Assembly: GCA_012064385.1 (NCBI GenBank)
Contig: QRDG01001876.1
Coordinates: 202,379 to 266,378 of the forward strand
Reading direction: 5' to 3'
Length of the DNA stretch: 64,000 nt
Origin: Puccinellia tenuiflora
Taxonomy: Eukaryota; Streptophyta; Magnoliopsida; Poales; Poaceae
A program made the translations under genes and the position numbers. The first letter of the stretch is position 1; each line of letters begins with the position of its first letter. Below the pieces are notes generated by a model. The model was not told where the DNA came from. It saw nothing but the letters and a program-made list of their open reading frames with translations, and ran no database searches. Below are positions 33,990-45,269 of this stretch, piece by piece.

Positions 33990-34187
33990 CTATGGATTAT
34001 CCCATTTGTTTTTTAGTTGCAAATGCTCTAACTTTCTCCCAGATTTTTCTGCAAATTTGTCTTCAAGGTTCCTCCATCCGACTTTATTTAGATGACCTAA
34101 GGGCATGTGCCCAGCAAGAACCTCTTCTTTACAAATGTCACAGAAATGCTTGACATTTGCCTTATCCCATACAGCCTTCTCACCCAT
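33990..34187 (-). CDS. Myb/SANT-like protein of the Harbinger element
   Basis: A 65-residue frame (MGEKAVWDKANVKHFCDICK to KNKWDNP) with the spacing of a Myb/SANT-like domain: Trp at 7, GHLNKVGW near 30-37, and FAEKSGR...KNKWD at the end. In PIF/Harbinger elements the partner protein binds the subterminal DNA and helps import the transposase. Here the frame stops right after KNKWDNP, shorter than usual, so it may be only the N-terminal domain. Same strand as the transposase, 11 bp upstream. Confidence 0.8.
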   Translation of the reverse strand: MGEKAVWDKANVKHFCDICKEEVLAGHMPLGHLNKVGWRNLEDKFAEKSGRKLEHLQLKNKWDNP

Positions 34188-35130
34188 ACTTCAATCACAC
34201 AAAAATCAATTACTTTCGCTAATATGCAACAATATCATATGCTGGAAATATAACGTCACACCAATATGTACAGATTGTAGAACAAACATGCATTTTCCTA
34301 CAATCATTTTCACAAACAGCTAGCAAGCGTATTTCAGGAGGAGAAAAAATTCCTATATATGACTGCACCATACACATAATCAGTGATGTATATCACAAAC
34401 AATTAATCATACGTTGGCATCACAGATTGCAATCAAAGACTGCAAAATCAGAAGAAAAAAAAGAAAGAAAAACAGGAGGTGAGCAGGCACGGGATGGAGG
34501 AGGAACGGGATGGGAAGGAGGGAGAGGAGGGAAGAGAAGGAGGCCATACCTTTTAGGCTACGCAGGTGGATTTCCGGCCGGCCGGTCTCTGGACTTGTTC
34601 GCGGAGGCGACGGCGCGACAGATCTTGGAGCGGCGGTCGACAGGGGTGCTTGTGCGTGCTGCCGCAACAGAAACGGACCGGTCTCGGTGGTAGAAAGAAC
34701 TGGAGGGCTGGGTGCTTCCGATCTCCGGCCGGCGCACCGCCGGACGCCGCCGGAATCGACCGGCGAGGCGGAACCCTAGCCTGGGCGCCGCCCTTCCTGT
34801 TCTGGGTTGAGGAGAAAAAGAGGAGTCGGGAGGAGCGGCCAGTTCTGCAGGAGGAGAGAAATAAAAAACGAACCGTTATTTTCACTAATGGGATGGCATG
34901 GCGGGTAATTTGCACCCCTTTCCTTCGACGCAACGCACTGGAATCTGGGGGTTCGCCCGCTTCGGTTTTACACGTCGAGAATCACCCGCGTCGCCGAATC
35001 TGGTGTCTTCGAAAATACCGTTTGGTTGCGATTCCAGCTGCCAGAACGTGAATCTGTACGTAAAATCTAAACCAAACACGCCCTTAGTAATTAGTCGCTC
35101 TGTCGACTACATCACATTTTACGCACACGT

Positions 35131-35404
35131 AGGCTTAGTTTGGCAGTGAAGTATTTTAAAAATCAAAGTATTCAAAAACTACAGTATTCCTTTGCCTAGC
35201 GAACCAATACTTCAGTTTTGGCAAAAGAGGTGCAACCCTCTTTTTCATATACTTCGAAAATAGTGTAGTTTCTTGAGTATTGAAGTATATAAAACTACAT
35301 TTTTTAATAGAACCAAACACCTCAAAATATTTAATACTTTTGTATTTCTGAAAACTGAAGTATCCTCGGAATACTTCAAAAATATTGAGCTTCCAAACAG
35401 GCCT
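35131..35404. mobile_element. MITE-like element in S1
   Basis: Imperfect inverted ends AGGCTTAGTTTGG and CCAAACAGGCCT enclose 274 bp of AT-rich sequence full of GAAGTAT and ATACTTC inverted pairs. The second copy is at 39429-39702. No clear target duplication, so the superfamily is uncertain (hAT or Harbinger-like). Confidence 0.55.
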
Positions 35405-35595
35405 GTAGTTTTGGGCCGTAGGTTTAGACGCACGCATTGTAGAAGTGTATGCTCCTATGACCCAAAAGACATTTCCGACATTTTCAGGATAATTGCGGCT
35501 AGAGCAACAGATTGGTATCTTTTTCAAAAAAAAAAATGGCTAATACCTACCACTTTTGGGGCGAGCTGTCACATATTGCATTTAATTTTGGTTGA

Positions 35596-35926
35596 TCACA
35601 TTTTAATGTTGGACCTGATAGACTGGGCACACATGTAAGTGATGAGGTCAACCTGCCTGTCACCGTGTAGGGCGTCGCCGCCGGATAGGTACCCTACCTC
35701 GCCAGCCACCAGAGAGGATGCCGCCACCGACCGGCGCCTAGTTTTCTCCCGCGCCGGCCCAACCCCACCTTCTTCCCAGATGAATTTCATGGTTATGAGG
35801 GCCAGCAATAAGATTTGTAGGTTGGTACGAGACCTTGTGGAGTGTGTGTGTTCTAGAGTGAGCCGCTTCTGGTGGTGGTGGTAGTGGGTGTTGATATCCT
35901 CTCCACTGAGGAGAGCTACTTATATA
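35596..35926 (-). other. TATA box and small ORF, copy 1
   Basis: Minus strand: TATATAAG at 35926-35919, then about 130 bp later an ATG at 35790 opening a 64-codon frame (MKFIWEEGGVGPAREKTRRR, ending SNIKM at 35596). It could be the promoter and first exon of a small gene or part of a TE. Copy 2 (39893-40228) keeps the frame with only a few changes, all of which alter residues, so selection is not evident. Confidence 0.3.
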
Positions 35927-36084
35927 CAGTACAGAACGGATACACTTGTGATCATTTTCTTTCAGATTTGAACTTGACATTTGTAAAATGAGCACTATGG
36001 CATTACAGGATTATAGCCATGTAGGAAAACAGAAACAAAACTCTGACTTTCTATTTACAACTGTCACGGTTCAATATTACTGAA

Positions 36085-36163
36085 TATCTAATATGGGCCG
36101 TATTTAGTCTGGGCCCCGGGCCGTCGCACCTCTCGCACTGAACCAGACGGTCAGTCCTCTGGC
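36085..36163. other. Unique spacer between S1 and the hAT element
   Basis: About 80 bp (GGGCCGTATTTAGTCTGGGC) absent from the S2 side. It ends CCTCTGGC, which does not match the 8 bp on the other side of the hAT element (CGAGTACA). Confidence 0.6.
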
Positions 36164-39100
36164 CAGTGGCGGACCTATAAGGTATGCCGGGTGGGCCGCG
36201 GCATACCCTGCAGCCCAGCCCACATATGTACTACTACTAGAAATTAGATGGCCGGCCTTGCGCAGAAATTAGGGACTGGATCAAGCTATCGATAGAAAAA
36301 AAAGGAAACACACACGTCGATCGCGCCGAGCTGTTAGCGCCAGGTCGCGCAGAACCAATTCTTGTCGATCGATCTGTTTCTCAAGCGCCCAGCAACCACG
36401 GCCACGCCGCCACGGCCGACGTCCATCTGCAAGCCGGCGTCCAGGAGATTTATACGACGTCTGTCGCCCAAGTACAGCCTATACATCTAGTCAGCCAGAG
36501 AGCTAATTTGGGATTTTGGAATAGGTGACTGATTTGTTATCTGTACTACTCTGTTTGACACCTGACTCCGGCGGCCGGTCAGACAGACCACACATTGACA
36601 CGCAAGTAGCTGACTTTGGGGATCGGTAGGGTAATCTATGAGTTCTGTTCATTGCATATGATTATTGTTATATGTGCGACCAATTGTTGTACTCAGCTTG
36701 TGTTTTTTCTTTGAATTTTTTAGTTATGAAGAGAAGCAGCAACATCGCATCTCTTTTTCAAAAACACACAGAAAAAAAGGATGCCGCCGCTTCAAATCCT
36801 TTGCCAGATGAAACTTTAACGGAAGAGCAAGAGAGGGTTATTGAAGAAATGTGGTCCATACGCCGCCGCCTCCGCCGCCGCCACCGCCTCCCTCGCCGCA
36901 GCCACCACCGGTTTATGACATCAATAACCTTCCGCATGATCCAGGTGAAAGGTATCCCATTCAAAGTTATGCTGTTAATGATCAAGATGCAGTTCGAAGA
37001 GCATATATTCTTAAGGGTCCATCCAAACCTTATACACATGTTTTTCCAAAAATGAAGATTGGAAAAAGAGACCGACAGTTCAATTTTGTGTGGCTTTATA
37101 ACCATGACTGGCTTGAATACAGTATTAAGAAGGATTCCACATTTTGCTTTATATGCTACTTGTTCAAGAAAGGTACCGGGTCAGATACATTTATTGTTGA
37201 TGGTTGGAGCAATTGGAATATAGGAGAGAAATCCCTTTTCAAACATATGGCTTCTAAGGCACATAACGCAGCTCAAGAGAGATACATTGGCTTCAAGGAT
37301 CCAAAGGTAGCAATTGATTATCACATTGAAAAGTGGACATATGAGGATCTTCGTTTTTACAAGATAAGGTTAACTTATTCACTTAGATGTATCAAGTTTC
37401 TTTTGCATCAAGGATTGGCATTCCGTGGACATGATGAAAGTAAAGATTCTAGCAATAAAGGGAATTTTATTGAACTCTTGGAGTTTCTTGCAGGAAATAG
37501 TGAGGAGGTGAATAAGTATGTTTTGAAGAATGCCCCAGGTAACTGTATATTAATTAGCCCAAAGATGCAAAAACAAATTATTCAGTGTTGTGCCATGGAA
37601 ACTAGAAAGAAAAAAATTGAAGAACTTGGTGATGAGCCCTATGCAATTTTAGCTGATGAGTCTAGTGATATATCACATAAAGAACAACTAGCTCTTTGCT
37701 TGCGTTATGTTGATAAATCAGGACGGCCATGTGAGCACTTTATTGGAGTTGTTCATGTAGATGATACTACCTCTTTATCACTTAAGAATGCAATTGAAGC
37801 TTTACTTACTAGTCATGGGTTGACTACGAGTCCAATACGTGGTCAAGGTTATGATGGGGCTAGCAACATGAAAGGAGATATTAAAGGACTGAAAACAGTG
37901 ATCATGCGAGAGTCACCTTCTGCTTATTATATACATTGTTTTGCACATCAACTCCAACTAGTTCTTATTGCTGTTGCTAAGGGAAATACTGATCGTGTGA
38001 CTTTTTTCGATCAAGTATCCCTCTTGCTGAATATTGTTGGAGTTTCTTGTAAGCGTCATGACATGATTCAAAATGCTAGGCTTGATAGTATCAAGAAAGC
38101 TCTTGATTGTGGTGAACTTGAAACCGGGAGTGGATTAAATCAAGAGATGGGTTTGCCTAGGCCTGGAGACACTCGATGGGGCTCTCATTTTAAAACAGTA
38201 TACAACATCGTTGTTATGTTCTCCACAATTCATGATGTGCTCACGGATCTTGCAGATGATACTTCATATAAGGACGACTGGACAAGAATACATTATGTGC
38301 TTGGAGCATTTGAGAGCTTTGAGTTTGTTTTCGTTGCGCACCTAATGGTTTTTATTCTTGGATATACAAATGAATTATCTGAGTGTTTGCAAAGAAGGGA
38401 GCAAGATATTCTTAATGCAATCCGACTTGTTAATGGGGCCAAGGAAAAAATGCAACAATTGAGATCTAATGGTTGGGCTCAATTTCTTGAGAGGGTCACT
38501 TTATTTTGTGATAAACATGGTGTTGAAGTTCCTTCTATGGATGGTAATTATGTCCCTTATGGAAAATAAACAAGGCGTGCCCGGAACCAAAGAAATGATG
38601 ACCACTTCAGAAGAGAAGTATATATCGGTGTCATCGATCAAATTAGTCAAGAGCTTGATAATTGGTTTGATGAGGTTAATATGGAGTTATTGTCTTGTAT
38701 GTCAGCCTTCAATCCTTCCAACTCATTTGCATCTTTTGATGCACAGAAGGTACGCAGACTAGCTGAGTTCTACCCTAATGATATTCCCGGAAATTATTTG
38801 CTAAAGCTTGAATTGCAACTTGATAATTACATTGCTGACATGAGACGATATGAAAGTCTTCAAGGTCTAGAGAATCTTGTTGACCTCTCAGTTAAGCTTG
38901 TTGAAACAAAGAGGCATATAGTGTATGATATGGTTTACTTGCTTCTGAAATTGGTATTGGTTCTACCGGTGGCAACGGCAAGTGTTGAACGGGTGTTTTC
39001 TACAATGACTTTAGTTAAAACAAAGTTGAGAAATAAGATGGGCGATAGTCTCTGGATGATTGTCTAGTCACATATATTGAGCGGGATATTTTCTTTGAAG

Positions 39101-39401
39101 TGGATGAAGATGATATAATCGAGACTTTCATGTCCTTGAGGAAGCGTAGACCGGACAAATAAATCAAGTAGCACTGTAAGTTCTTTTATGCATTTTAGAC
39201 TGTTCGTATGGTGTTTGCACTATTTATATGCTAATTTATGTGACTTTAGTACTTAATTTTTCAATTACATATTACTGACTTCATACCGTATTACAATGGA
39301 AATTTACACTTTTGTATTGATTTTGGTAAATAGATTTTATTGAAATGTCAAAGAAAATTTTGTGCGGCATACCCATACGTAAAATCCTAGGTCCGCCACT
39401 G
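36164..39401 (+). mobile_element. hAT DNA transposon, full length, inactive
   Basis: A 3238 bp element bounded by CAGTGGCGGACCTA and its inverted copy TAGGTCCGCCACTG. It carries a hAT transposase of the zinc-finger/DUF4371/HATC type. The flanking 8 bp do not form a target duplication (CCTCTGGC against CGAGTACA); instead the right flank equals the start of S1 (CGACTACA, one change). See the findings for what this may mean. Confidence 0.9.
36726..39162 (+). pseudogene. hAT transposase with three disruptions
   Basis: The ATG at 36726 (MKRSSNIASLFQKHTEKKD) starts the protein. A frameshift near 36850 at a proline-coding CCG tract moves it into the frame that runs to 38569. This middle part has a TTF-type zinc finger (CFICYLFKKG), then DUF4371 and the RNase H-like core (ILADESSDISHKEQLALCLR; GQGYDGASNMKG; CFAHQLQLVL; PGDTRWGSHF). 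A premature TAA at 38567-38569 is followed in the same frame by the rest, including the HATC dimerisation region (LPVATASVERVFSTM). Another frameshift near 39047 precedes the natural end at 39160-39162. The protein would be about 800 residues; three lesions make it inactive. Confidence 0.9.
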
Positions 39402-40385
39402 CGAGTACATCACATTTTACGCACACGTAGGCTTAGTTTGGCAGTGAAGTATTTTTAAAAATCAAAGTATTCAAAAACTACAGTATTCCTTTGCCTAGCG
39501 AACCAATACTTCAGTTTTGGAAAAAGAGGTTGAACCCTCTTTTTCATATACTTCGAAATAGTGTATTTTCCTGAGTATTGAAGTATATAAAACTACAGTT
39601 TTTAATAGAACCAAACACCTCAAAATATTTAATACTTTAGTATTTCTGAAAACTGAAGTATCCTCGGAATAGTTCAAAAATATTGAGCTTCCAAACAGGC
39701 CCGTAGTTTTGGGCCGTAGGTTTAGACGCACGTATTATAGGAGTGTATGCTCCTATGACCCAAAAGACATTTCCGACATTTTCAGGATAATTGCGGCTAG
39801 AGCAACAGATTGGTATCTTTTTTCAAAAAAAAATCGCTAATACCTACCACTTTTGGGGCGAGCTGTCACATATTGCATTTAATTTTGGTTGATCACATTT
39901 TAATGTTGGACCTGATAGACTGGGCACACATGTAAGTGATGAGGTCAACCTGCCTGTCACCGTGTAGGGTGTCGCCGCCGGATAGGTACCCTACCTCGCC
40001 AGCCACCAGAGAGGATGCCGCCACCGACCGGCGCCTAGTTTTCTCCCACGCCGGCCCAACCCCACCTTCTTCCCAGATGAATGTCATGGTTATGAGGGCC
40101 AGCAATAAGATTTGTAGGTTGGTATGAGACCTTGTGGAGTGTGTTGTTCTAGAGTGAGCCGCTTTTGGTGGTGGTGGTGGTGGTAGTGGGTGTTGATATC
40201 CTCTCCACTGAGGAGAGCTACTTATATACAGTACAGAACGGATACACTTGTGATCATTTTCTTTCAGATTTGAACTTGACATTTGTAAAATGAGCACTAT
40301 GGCATTACAGGATTATAGCCATGTAGGAAAACAGAAACAAAACTCTGACTTTCTATTTACACTGTCACGGTTCAATATTACTGAA
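39402..40385. repeat. Direct duplication, copy S2
   Basis: Second copy of 35104-36084, starting at the very base after the hAT end (CGAGTACATCACATTTTACG). It holds the MITE copy at 39429-39702 and the TATA-plus-ORF module at 39893-40228. Similarity ends at ACTGAA, 15 bp before the retroposed fragment. Confidence 0.9.
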
Positions 40386-40416
40386 CATCAATCTAACAAA
40401 AATCACGACACTATAT

Positions 40417-40865
40417 TTTTGACTGTAACCGGCAGGTGCCATTGCATTATTAGAAGAAAGAATTGATCCCGTTTAGAAGGGAAACCGGACCCAAACCCAT
40501 ACAATGCACGGTTAATTACGGGAACGGTGAAAACCACTCAAAACACTATAGAAGGAATTAAGGCACATCATCGGAGCCGGAAACAAGACTTCCTAGTTCC
40601 AAGTCCATCGGAGACACCTTGTAATCGGCGACGCCAAGCAACACCACCCGGAGATCACTCACCCGACTAGGGGAGAGCTTGCGCCTAGCCATATGAATGC
40701 AGCCACTAACCATTAACTTGTACCATCTCACGAATTGCCTGGAGCGCCGTCGGCGAAGCTGGCTGCTTGCACAAACGAAGATAAGGCTTCATCTTGTCTT
40801 GCACATCTTCCTCGGAGCCTTTCTTCAATACCTGTCCCTTCGGAAGTTCTCCAAAAGACTCTGCC
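40417..40865 (-). mobile_element. Retroposed fragment with 16 bp target duplication
   Basis: A 449 bp insertion between perfect copies of AATCACGACACTATAT (40401-40416 and 40866-40881). A long TSD with a variable end and a short A-run on minus (GTCAAAA) point to LINE-type target-primed reverse transcription. On minus it opens in a reading frame (ESFGELPKGQVLKKGSEEDV to AIREMVQVNG) that stops at TAG 40708-40706, followed by what looks like a 3' UTR. It may be a 5'-truncated processed pseudogene of a host gene or the 3' end of a LINE. I do not recognise the protein. Confidence 0.65.
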
Positions 40866-41079
40866 AATCACGACACTATATATTTGCACTTGACGTATTT
40901 TTACAAGCAATCCTGTAAGTACTAACAAAATTCTATGTCAGATACTAATGGACTTTCTGCGTTGATACTATGGCCTAATGGGGCACAGACAAAGAGCCGC
41001 CTTCAAGGGAGATGAATATACAGGCACAAATACAACAATTAGGCTACTAACAGACAGGTATTCAGATTCGGCTCCATTG

Positions 41080-42109
41080 TCAGCCCTCATATAAATGTCC
41101 GATCGCCTGTTCCAGTTGCTCAACAGTAAACCCATTTTGATTCTTCTTTCGCCCCATGACTCGTTTGAAGTAATAAACCACCTTGGAAAGTCGGTTTGAT
41201 TTCGCCTGCAGTGCATTTAAGAAAGCCTTGTATGGTGTAACAAGTACTTTCTTTATATCCTCACGCAGTTCGGACCGGAGGCCAGCTCGAACCTTCAGTG
41301 TCATGTGGCAACGGCAGATATTATCGAATCCTTGAGTAAATTCATCGAGGGATGAACTATTTGGTTTCTTCAGACAATCTCCCTTCAGTAATGACACTGT
41401 AAGTGGAACCCAACATTCATCAAAGTAGCTCTTCCTGTATCGCTGAATCACTGGAGTGAGCCTACTCAGTGCTACATCGGAAAAGGATGGCCCTGGACGG
41501 CAAAACACTTGACAAACATCAAACGAGTTGTTCAAGAGGAAGATGTACCTTCCACCCTTTTCATCCTGGGATATTCTCCCACTGTCTTTCTCGAGCCTTG
41601 TTATCCAAGACTTTAAGAGTTCAGAGCAACAGTATTGAGCGGAGACCAACTGTACCATATCCCAGTGATCATGCAAAAATTCCAGGAACTGTATGAGAAC
41701 AACTGTTGCGAGATGAATGGTAGATTCTTCTCTGCTATCGTGTCACTTATGGTTCCTTGAAGCACGGCACTGAAAGCATCCACCATCTTGCTAGAAATAC
41801 CAGCAAGCTCATCATATTTCTTCAAAGGTAAGCGCTGTATGTATTGCAGGACATCAAAGAGTGCGTCAAAGATAGCCAGCATATCCTTAACAGGACAGGC
41901 ACACCAGCTTGCATTGCTGAATGAACGTGCTACCTCAAGGAGCTTCTCAACACATTGCCCAGCAACCAGTGCAAAGCACTCTTCTCTTACTTCTTCACAT
42001 AACCGCCAACTCTGCGCATTCAGTTCTTGTCATAGCAAACAGACAAGCACGGTAGAAATTTTCAGCTTGATTACCGTCTCAGTTGGTTCTGTGGCCAAAG
42101 CACAGGGAT
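41080..42109 (-). pseudogene. EXO70-like C, exon 2 (stop and frameshift)
   Basis: The minus-strand exon follows a good acceptor CACACAG (AG at 42110-42111) and ends at the stop at 41080-41082. It matches EXO70-B exon 2 throughout: ECFALVAGQCVEKLLEVAR, the MLAIFDALFDVLQ region, IFLLNNSFDVCQ, YRKSYFDECWVPL, LDEFTQGFDNIC, and FTVEQLEQAIGHLYEG at the end. Two lesions break it: a TGA at 42030-42032 where B has a Trp codon, and a frameshift between about 41725 and 41745, just before the IHLATVVLIQF motif. With exon 1 at 43569-43992 the two-exon structure is preserved, and phase 1 on both sides agrees. It is a decayed copy of the exocyst subunit gene. Confidence 0.85.
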
Positions 42110-42111
42110 CT

Positions 42112-43568
42112 GTGTGAAGAATCAATGGGTTTGCGACGACATCAGACAATCTGCTCCAAGGAACATATTCAAACATCAGAACATAATGCAAATCGCATAG
42201 AAACTTTCAAAAGGCCCACACAGATGGTTAAGCATCAAGGACTCATTCTCAGCATGAAAAGACCATCAGTTTAACTACACGTTGCATGACATATCAGAGT
42301 TAACCACATAATGTAAATTCCAACCTAAGAGGATCCATTACCGGACGTTCTACATCCTATGCATTCACCAATGTATGCATTAATGTATCTGTCATAGAAC
42401 TAGTACAAAACAAAGTGATACGAACACAGCCCAATGGCTGATGTAGTCAGTCAATCAGGATGCGTTTTGTTCATCTGCATTGATTAACACGTCAACTAAG
42501 AAGGCCTTATTGGACAAAACGAGATTGCAGAACTTGTAAGGGTATGGACTCGATCTGACAGAGAGAGTGTTTGCTGCCAGCCATACTGACCGAGAGGGTG
42601 ATAGACGATGAGTGACGTGCTAAACGGCAATAGTACTGAATGAAACAAAATGTTGCATATTTCAGAAAAGATTCTGAAGTAACCACTGTAGGTTCATAAG
42701 AGGATGCAATGATCCATACCGAATAATAGAGGACAAGGCGAACGGCCGGCAAGCCGCACGAATGGTCACAGTTATTCTTGTTTTGTTTTGAGATCTCTCT
42801 GTCACAGCTGCCGTGTCTCCTTTGGCAGGTCGGGTAGACCAGACCAGGATGGCAGGAATGAACCGGTAAAAATGGAGAGCCCAACTGATGACCACTGAAA
42901 TGTAAACAAGTGAGCTGTATGGGTTTGGTCTGATTTCGTTTACCATCAGATGAAAAACAGGTACGGAGTATTTTTCTAGGGGGGGACGAACAAAACAGTA
43001 TCCAAGTGTGGGTTTTCCTATCTAGGCTTGCTAATATTTAATGTGCACTTGGCTGACCCAAGTGCGTACTTTTGTTTGTTTGTTTAGTGTCGACGGTTAC
43101 AGTCTGTCATCATCGTTGGTTGCTACTACCAAAAAAATCATTAAGAGACAAGATCGCTGTCCTGAAGTAAAAAAGAAAATCTTGGCATGTCCCACGTCCA
43201 CGTGTAAGCGCCACATGTTTATCCATGCCCTTTAATCCAAAAATAAATGGCCACAGTAAACGAGGACGACAGCACGTTTCAGAAAGCTGCAGTAAACGAC
43301 TACTGGATTATACTGTAGTAGAGACTGTTAATAGAGGCAACGAGGCAAAAAAAAAAGGAGGTTTTTTTATAACGTTGTACTATGATCAAAGAGGACATTG
43401 TTCAAAAAAAAAAATCAAAGAGGACATCCTGGTCGTGCGGAGACCATAAAAAAATGGAGGAAGCGAAACCGCCAAAGCTACGTACGTACTCGCAAACTAG
43501 AACCAGAGCAAGAACGAACGATCGCACAGAGCAATCGAAACAGGGAGATGACGACGGTCGGTCCGTAC
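42112..43568 (-). other. EXO70-C intron
   Basis: A 1.46 kb intron, free of large TEs, that shows what the EXO70-B intron was like before the Gypsy and LINE insertions. Blocks shared with 23800-24560. The donor is ACAG/GTACGG at 43569/43568. A partly duplicated ATCAAAGAGGACAT stretch lies at 43383-43426. Confidence 0.6.
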
Positions 43569-43992
43569 CTGTAGATCGAGGCTCCCCGCAGCATTTCCAC
43601 GGCATCGGCGGCAGCATGAGGCAACGCCAACGGCCCAACGCCATCTCCTCCATGGACTTGTGGTCGAGCAGACGCACACCAGCACCCCGCACCGCTTCGA
43701 GCTCGAGAAACTGAACGGACGGGTACCGGAGGTATCCGCCGCGGCCGGATCGGGTCGGCGTGCGGATGCCGTCTTCCAAGGCCGCGCGAACGGCGACGGC
43801 CGCGACCCGAACCTGCTCCTCGTCCAGCAGGCTGATCCGGTCGCGCGCCGGGCGCTTCGCCGGGAACTCGTCGGGGATCGCGGCGTCCGGCGCCGCGAGG
43901 CGGACGGCGTGGTAACCCGGCGGCGCGCCGTAGGAAGGGCGGGCCGGAACGCTGGACTGGTCGGGAGACGCGGCGTGCGGATAGTAAGGCAT
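43569..43992 (-). pseudogene. EXO70-like C, exon 1
   Basis: From the ATG at 43992 (MPYYPHAASPDQSSVPARP) a GC-rich exon of 424 bp leads to the donor at 43568. The region QVRVAAVAVRAALEDGI, GGYLRYPSVQFLELE, VRLLDHKSMEEM is homologous to B exon 1, but the hydrophobic segment of B is not present; a Pro and Ala rich stretch is found instead. Near the end, B and C use different frames (a 20 bp length difference), so one of them has shifted. C exon 1 joins exon 2 in frame by phase, but exon 2 is broken. Confidence 0.6.
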
Positions 43993-45269
43993 ATCGTCCC
44001 CGGCGCGCGCGCGTCCTCGCCTCTGCTCGATCTTGGGGAGGCTGGGAGAGGGGAGGGGAAGATGGAGAGGGAGAGGATGATCTTGTGTTGCTGCCTTGAA
44101 CGGGGGGCGGGTGGAACGACGACAGGGACAAACTTCAAAAAAGAACGACAGGGACGCCATCTTCTCCCTCTCAAGTACAACTACAGGGACGCCAGGGCAA
44201 CCCGACCCGGGTAAGGCCAAAATCGTCTTCTTTTCCGATCGCGGGCACCACGCTCTCGTCGCCGAACGTCAGCGGGCCAAGAACCGGAACATCCACACGC
44301 CCTCCTTCGCATCCACACGCCTCATCGACGGGATGGTCGCTGTCAACATGCGTGCTGATCGATCGATTCTTCTACCTTCCGAAGGGCTGTTGAAAGTTTC
44401 CGATGCGGCGAGGGCGATGGAGACGACACACACGTAAATGGTTGTCTTTACTACCCCTTTGTTTCAAAATGTAAGGTTTTTACACACTAGTTGATGGGGC
44501 TGTTGAAGTTTTCGGATGCGGCCAGGGCGCGATGAAGACAGCGCACACATAAATGGAATGTGCCTTTGTCTTAAGGGAAAAGCTTGGCTTCAGCCGGGGG
44601 ATGGAAACGATTGCATCCTCCGCCTTCTCTACACGCACGTGTCCCCAACGAGAGAGAAACAACCCGTGTCCCACACCTCCTCCTTATCTCCTCCCACTTA
44701 ATTCTATCGTCTCCTCTCGTCTTCCTCCTCCTCCCCAACTCTCCGGTCCCCGCACAGAATCTCCTCCTCCGGTCCTCTCTCATCTCAGCTCCGAGAGGCA
44801 ACCAAAACTCCGCCGCCCTACACTCCAGCGGCGGCAGCCATCTCCTCCCCTCCCTCCCTCCATAGTATCTCCGGCGAACCCGGCCCGCGCCCCCCACTGG
44901 TCCATCCCATCCGTAGCGCAGGGGCGATGAGGAGGACCTTGATCTCGGCGTCGCCCGCGTCGGCGAGCTGCGCGAGCAGACCCGGCAACAGAATCATGTC
45001 CTCGTCGTCGTCCTCCGGGGGTGGGCGGGCGCTGCTGTGAAGATTAGCCGCCGGAGCTACCAAGGGCTGGCGACGCTGCTGCCTCCAACCATTACCTCCC
45101 CAGCTGGAAATTTTTGCTGGTCTCCCGCTCCGCGACGTCGTAGACGATGCCGGTGTCCTGGTGGGAGGGTGGTGTCCACGAACCTACGGATGAAGAGGTC
45201 CTCGGGGAGGCCGCACGGCGAGTGGCACCGCCCCCGGATCCCCACCCCCTACTCGGCTGCCTTAGTTGA
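43993..45269. other. Upstream of EXO70-C, unassigned GC-rich sequence
   Basis: 43993-44230 is the 5' UTR and promoter of copy C. A ~60 bp unit (GGGCTGTTGAA, TTCGGATGCGGC) occurs twice, at 44384-44440 and 44499-44556, in direct orientation. 44600-45260 is GC-rich with short frames on both strands; one on minus (LPEDLFIRRFVDTTLPP, near 45215-45165) looks protein-like but I cannot identify it. No gene is called. Confidence 0.4.

Larger units (their letters stand above)
32576..35083 (-). mobile_element. PIF/Harbinger DNA transposon with both ORFs
   Basis: A 2508 bp element with ends GGGTGTGTTTGGTT (32576) and AACCAAACACGCCC (35083) and 3 bp duplications TTA (32573-32575 and 35084-35086). On the minus strand it carries a Myb/SANT-like ORF and a DDE transposase ORF, the two proteins typical of autonomous PIF/Harbinger elements. 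The transposase is damaged. The region 34400-34950 is GC-rich and forms the 5' part of the element. Confidence 0.92.
35104..36084. repeat. Direct duplication, copy S1
   Basis: About 980 bp that recurs at 39402-40385, in direct orientation, about 96-97 percent alike by eye. It begins CGACTACATCACATTTTACG and ends CAATATTACTGAA. It contains a MITE (35131-35404) and a small TATA-plus-ORF module on minus (35596-35926). Between S1 and S2 lies the hAT element. Confidence 0.9.

Noticed and set aside
43660..44214. 184-codon plus-strand frame
   Set aside because: Antisense shadow of EXO70-C exon 1 and its 5' leader.
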